A DNA stretch of 5,406 nucleotides, from assembly GCA_004557315.1 (NCBI GenBank), contig SFEH01000130.1, forward strand, positions 1-5,406, read 5' to 3'. The notes beneath the pieces were generated by a model. That model did no database searches, had not been told where the DNA came from, and saw only the letters and a list, made by a program, of their open reading frames with translations. The position numbers and the translations under genes are program-made. Each line of letters opens with the position of its first letter. Positions within the stretch are counted from its first letter, which is position 1. This DNA is from Bacteroidales bacterium (GTDB taxonomy: Bacteria; Bacteroidota; Bacteroidia; Bacteroidales; UBA3663). Positions 4,737-5,406 of the stretch are shown here, piece by piece.

Positions 4737-4769
4737 GTGAAGATGTTAAGGTATTAAGGTGTTCAGGTG
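4737..4769 (+). repeat. period-8 AAGGT array
   Basis: Reads GTGAAGAT, GTTAAGGT, ATTAAGGT, GTTCAGGT: four octamers sharing T-x-AGGT at an 8-bp period. It is similar in unit length and core to the AGGTT array at 240-381, which faces the other way, so the two types could mark outer limits of the same region. Confidence 0.6.
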
Positions 4770-4813
4770 CGTAGTTACTTGTCATATGCAGAGTCTAGTG
4801 TATAGAGTCAATA

Positions 4814-4850
4814 AACACCGTGAAACAGGGTGTTAACGTTAACTGTTAAC
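4814..4850. other. small hairpin followed by three GTTAAC sites
   Basis: AACACC (4814-4819) can pair with GGTGTT (4829-4834) over a 9-base loop. GTTAAC occurs at 4832-4837, 4838-4843 and 4845-4850. The first two copies form the 12-bp perfect palindrome GTTAACGTTAAC. This could be a regulator or recombinase binding site; no partner gene is seen nearby. Confidence 0.55.
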
Positions 4851-4922
4851 TCGATGCGAAAGCTTATGCTCCTCTGTGTCAAGCCTACAGGAACTGAGTA
4901 AAATCGTATATGTCGCTTACTA

Positions 4923-4965
4923 GCAGAACAAGGAGTTTCCGAAAAGGAAACCCCTTGTGTTCTGC
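4923..4965 (+). terminator. large terminator-like hairpin without an obvious gene
   Basis: GCAGAACAAGGAGTTTCC (4923-4940) pairs with GGAAACCCCTTGTGTTCTGC (4946-4965) across the loop GAAAA. One 2-base bulge and one mismatch interrupt a stem of about 18 bp. The core GTTTCC-loop-GGAAAC next to AAGG/CCTT is of the kind often seen at transcript ends in Bacteroidales. Neither side has a strong T-run, and no gene on either strand ends here, so strand and function are uncertain. Confidence 0.5.
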
Positions 4966-5050
4966 CCACTATTGTATTATTAAAGAGTCAAAACGATTGA
5001 TTTCTCTTAAAAATACAAAATAATTGATGATTTTTTGGCAAAATACTCTA

Positions 5051-5077
5051 TTTGTTGCCAGATATTCATTACTTTTG
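5051..5077 (+). promoter_or_regulatory. promoter for the AbiEi-like gene
   Basis: TACTTTTG (5070-5077) is an exact match to the Bacteroidetes -7 consensus TAnnTTTG. A TTTG is present upstream (5051-5054), but the 15-bp spacer is shorter than the usual 19-21, so the -33 assignment is weak. Transcription would start near 5083, giving a leader of about 27 nt before ATG 5110. Confidence 0.6.
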
Positions 5078-5109
5078 CATCCGAAATATTATAATTTGCA
5101 TTAGAACAC

Positions 5110-5406
5110 ATGATAGGACAAGCAGACATAATAGCATACGCACGTACACGACCAGAGTTTTCTCGTCGTGAGATGCTATGTAGCTTTAAGGAAAACAATC
5201 TTGCATTTTCTTCTGCAACTGTTGCTTCAAGCCTTGTAGCACTTACAGAGTCAGGAATCCTACGAAAGGTGAAGAGGGGTGTGTTTGCTATTGCAGATAC
5301 AAGACGCCAACCATTTGTTCCGCTCTTTGACGATGAGATGCAGAATTTGGAATCAAAGATTCGTAACAAGTTTCCCTTCATTCGCTTCTGTACCTGGAGC
5401 AGTTCT
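5110..5406 (+). CDS. AbiEi/DUF6577-like antitoxin, N-terminal 99 residues (runs off right edge)
   Basis: Open from ATG 5110 to the window end without a stop. It begins MIGQADIIAYARTRPEFSRR. Residues 1-60 form a predicted winged helix: a helix (ADIIAYARTR), EFSRREMLCSF, a recognition-type segment (SSATVASSLVALTESGIL), and the wing VKRGVFAI. After a linker (PFVPLFDDEM), KIRNKFPFIRFCTWSSS matches the start of the C-terminal domain I recall from DUF6577/AbiEi-type proteins, which carry a [IV]-C-[IV]-W-x-[ST] element. AbiEi is the DNA-binding antitoxin and autorepressor of type IV AbiE systems; its nucleotidyltransferase toxin partner AbiEii normally follows directly and would lie outside this window. 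The gene has its own promoter, points away from the primase operon and is less GC-rich to the eye than that operon, so the two probably have separate histories. Confidence 0.75.
   Translation, partial: MIGQADIIAYARTRPEFSRREMLCSFKENNLAFSSATVASSLVALTESGILRKVKRGVFAIADTRRQPFVPLFDDEMQNLESKIRNKFPFIRFCTWSSS

Larger units (their letters stand above)
4770..5050. other. non-coding stretch, no gene found
   Basis: Apart from the GTTAAC cluster and the large hairpin, I see no credible coding region here. The longest ATG-started plus-strand frames inspected are about 15 codons, for example at 4854 (MRKLMLLCVKPTGTE). No tRNA-like T-loop or att-like duplication was seen. Confidence 0.6.

Noticed and set aside
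4770..5050. tRNA gene or tRNA-associated att site
   Set aside because: No cloverleaf or T-loop motif could be found on either strand, and no matching direct repeat of a tRNA end occurs in the window.
5007..5381. A 124-aa minus-strand open frame
   Set aside because: It is antisense to the AbiEi-like gene, whose protein has a plausible winged-helix pattern and an upstream -7 box.

Overview
The window looks like chromosomal or integrated accessory DNA from a Bacteroidales bacterium, most likely Prevotella/Segatella. The reasons are the protein families (a BT4734/VirE_N-type primase-helicase and a DUF5675 protein), AT-rich leaders without Shine-Dalgarno sequences, and promoter-like TTTG / TAnnTTTG pairs typical of the phylum. 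I ran no database search. Family names are from memory and motifs were read by eye.

Layout. Positions 1-207 (minus) hold the start of a small lipoprotein that runs off the left edge. Positions 208-381 are a repeat-rich spacer with two tandem copies of a 71-bp unit, itself built from period-8 AGGTT-type repeats. Positions 378-824 (minus) encode a DUF5675-like protein. Positions 941-4409 (minus) form a compact four-gene operon, in transcription order: a 160-aa protein of unknown function, an 89-aa protein that may be an OB-fold ssDNA-binding protein, a 105-aa protein of unknown function, and a 765-aa primase-helicase-like protein. Positions 4410-5109 contain no gene but are dense with structure: the operon promoter, three arrays of a 9-bp GTAAC repeat, a 20-bp perfect AT palindrome, an A6T6 stem, a period-8 AAGGT array, three GTTAAC sites and a large hairpin. 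From 5110 (plus) an AbiEi/DUF6577-like antitoxin gene begins and runs off the right edge.

How it fits together. The operon has the parts list of a small replication module: an AEP-type primase, a P-loop ATPase and a possible OB-fold protein. It is bracketed by a 39-bp inverted repeat (36 of 39 positions identical, 879-917 and 4486-4524) made of the same 9-bp units. Two further arrays of that unit, facing each other, lie just upstream with AT-rich palindromes between and inside them. This resembles an iteron-type origin or control region next to its own primase gene, and the cassette may be a repeat-bounded mobile or exchangeable unit. Direct evidence is limited to the repeats and the protein motifs; replication or mobility is inference. 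The abortive-infection-type gene at the right edge is consistent with an accessory or defence neighbourhood.
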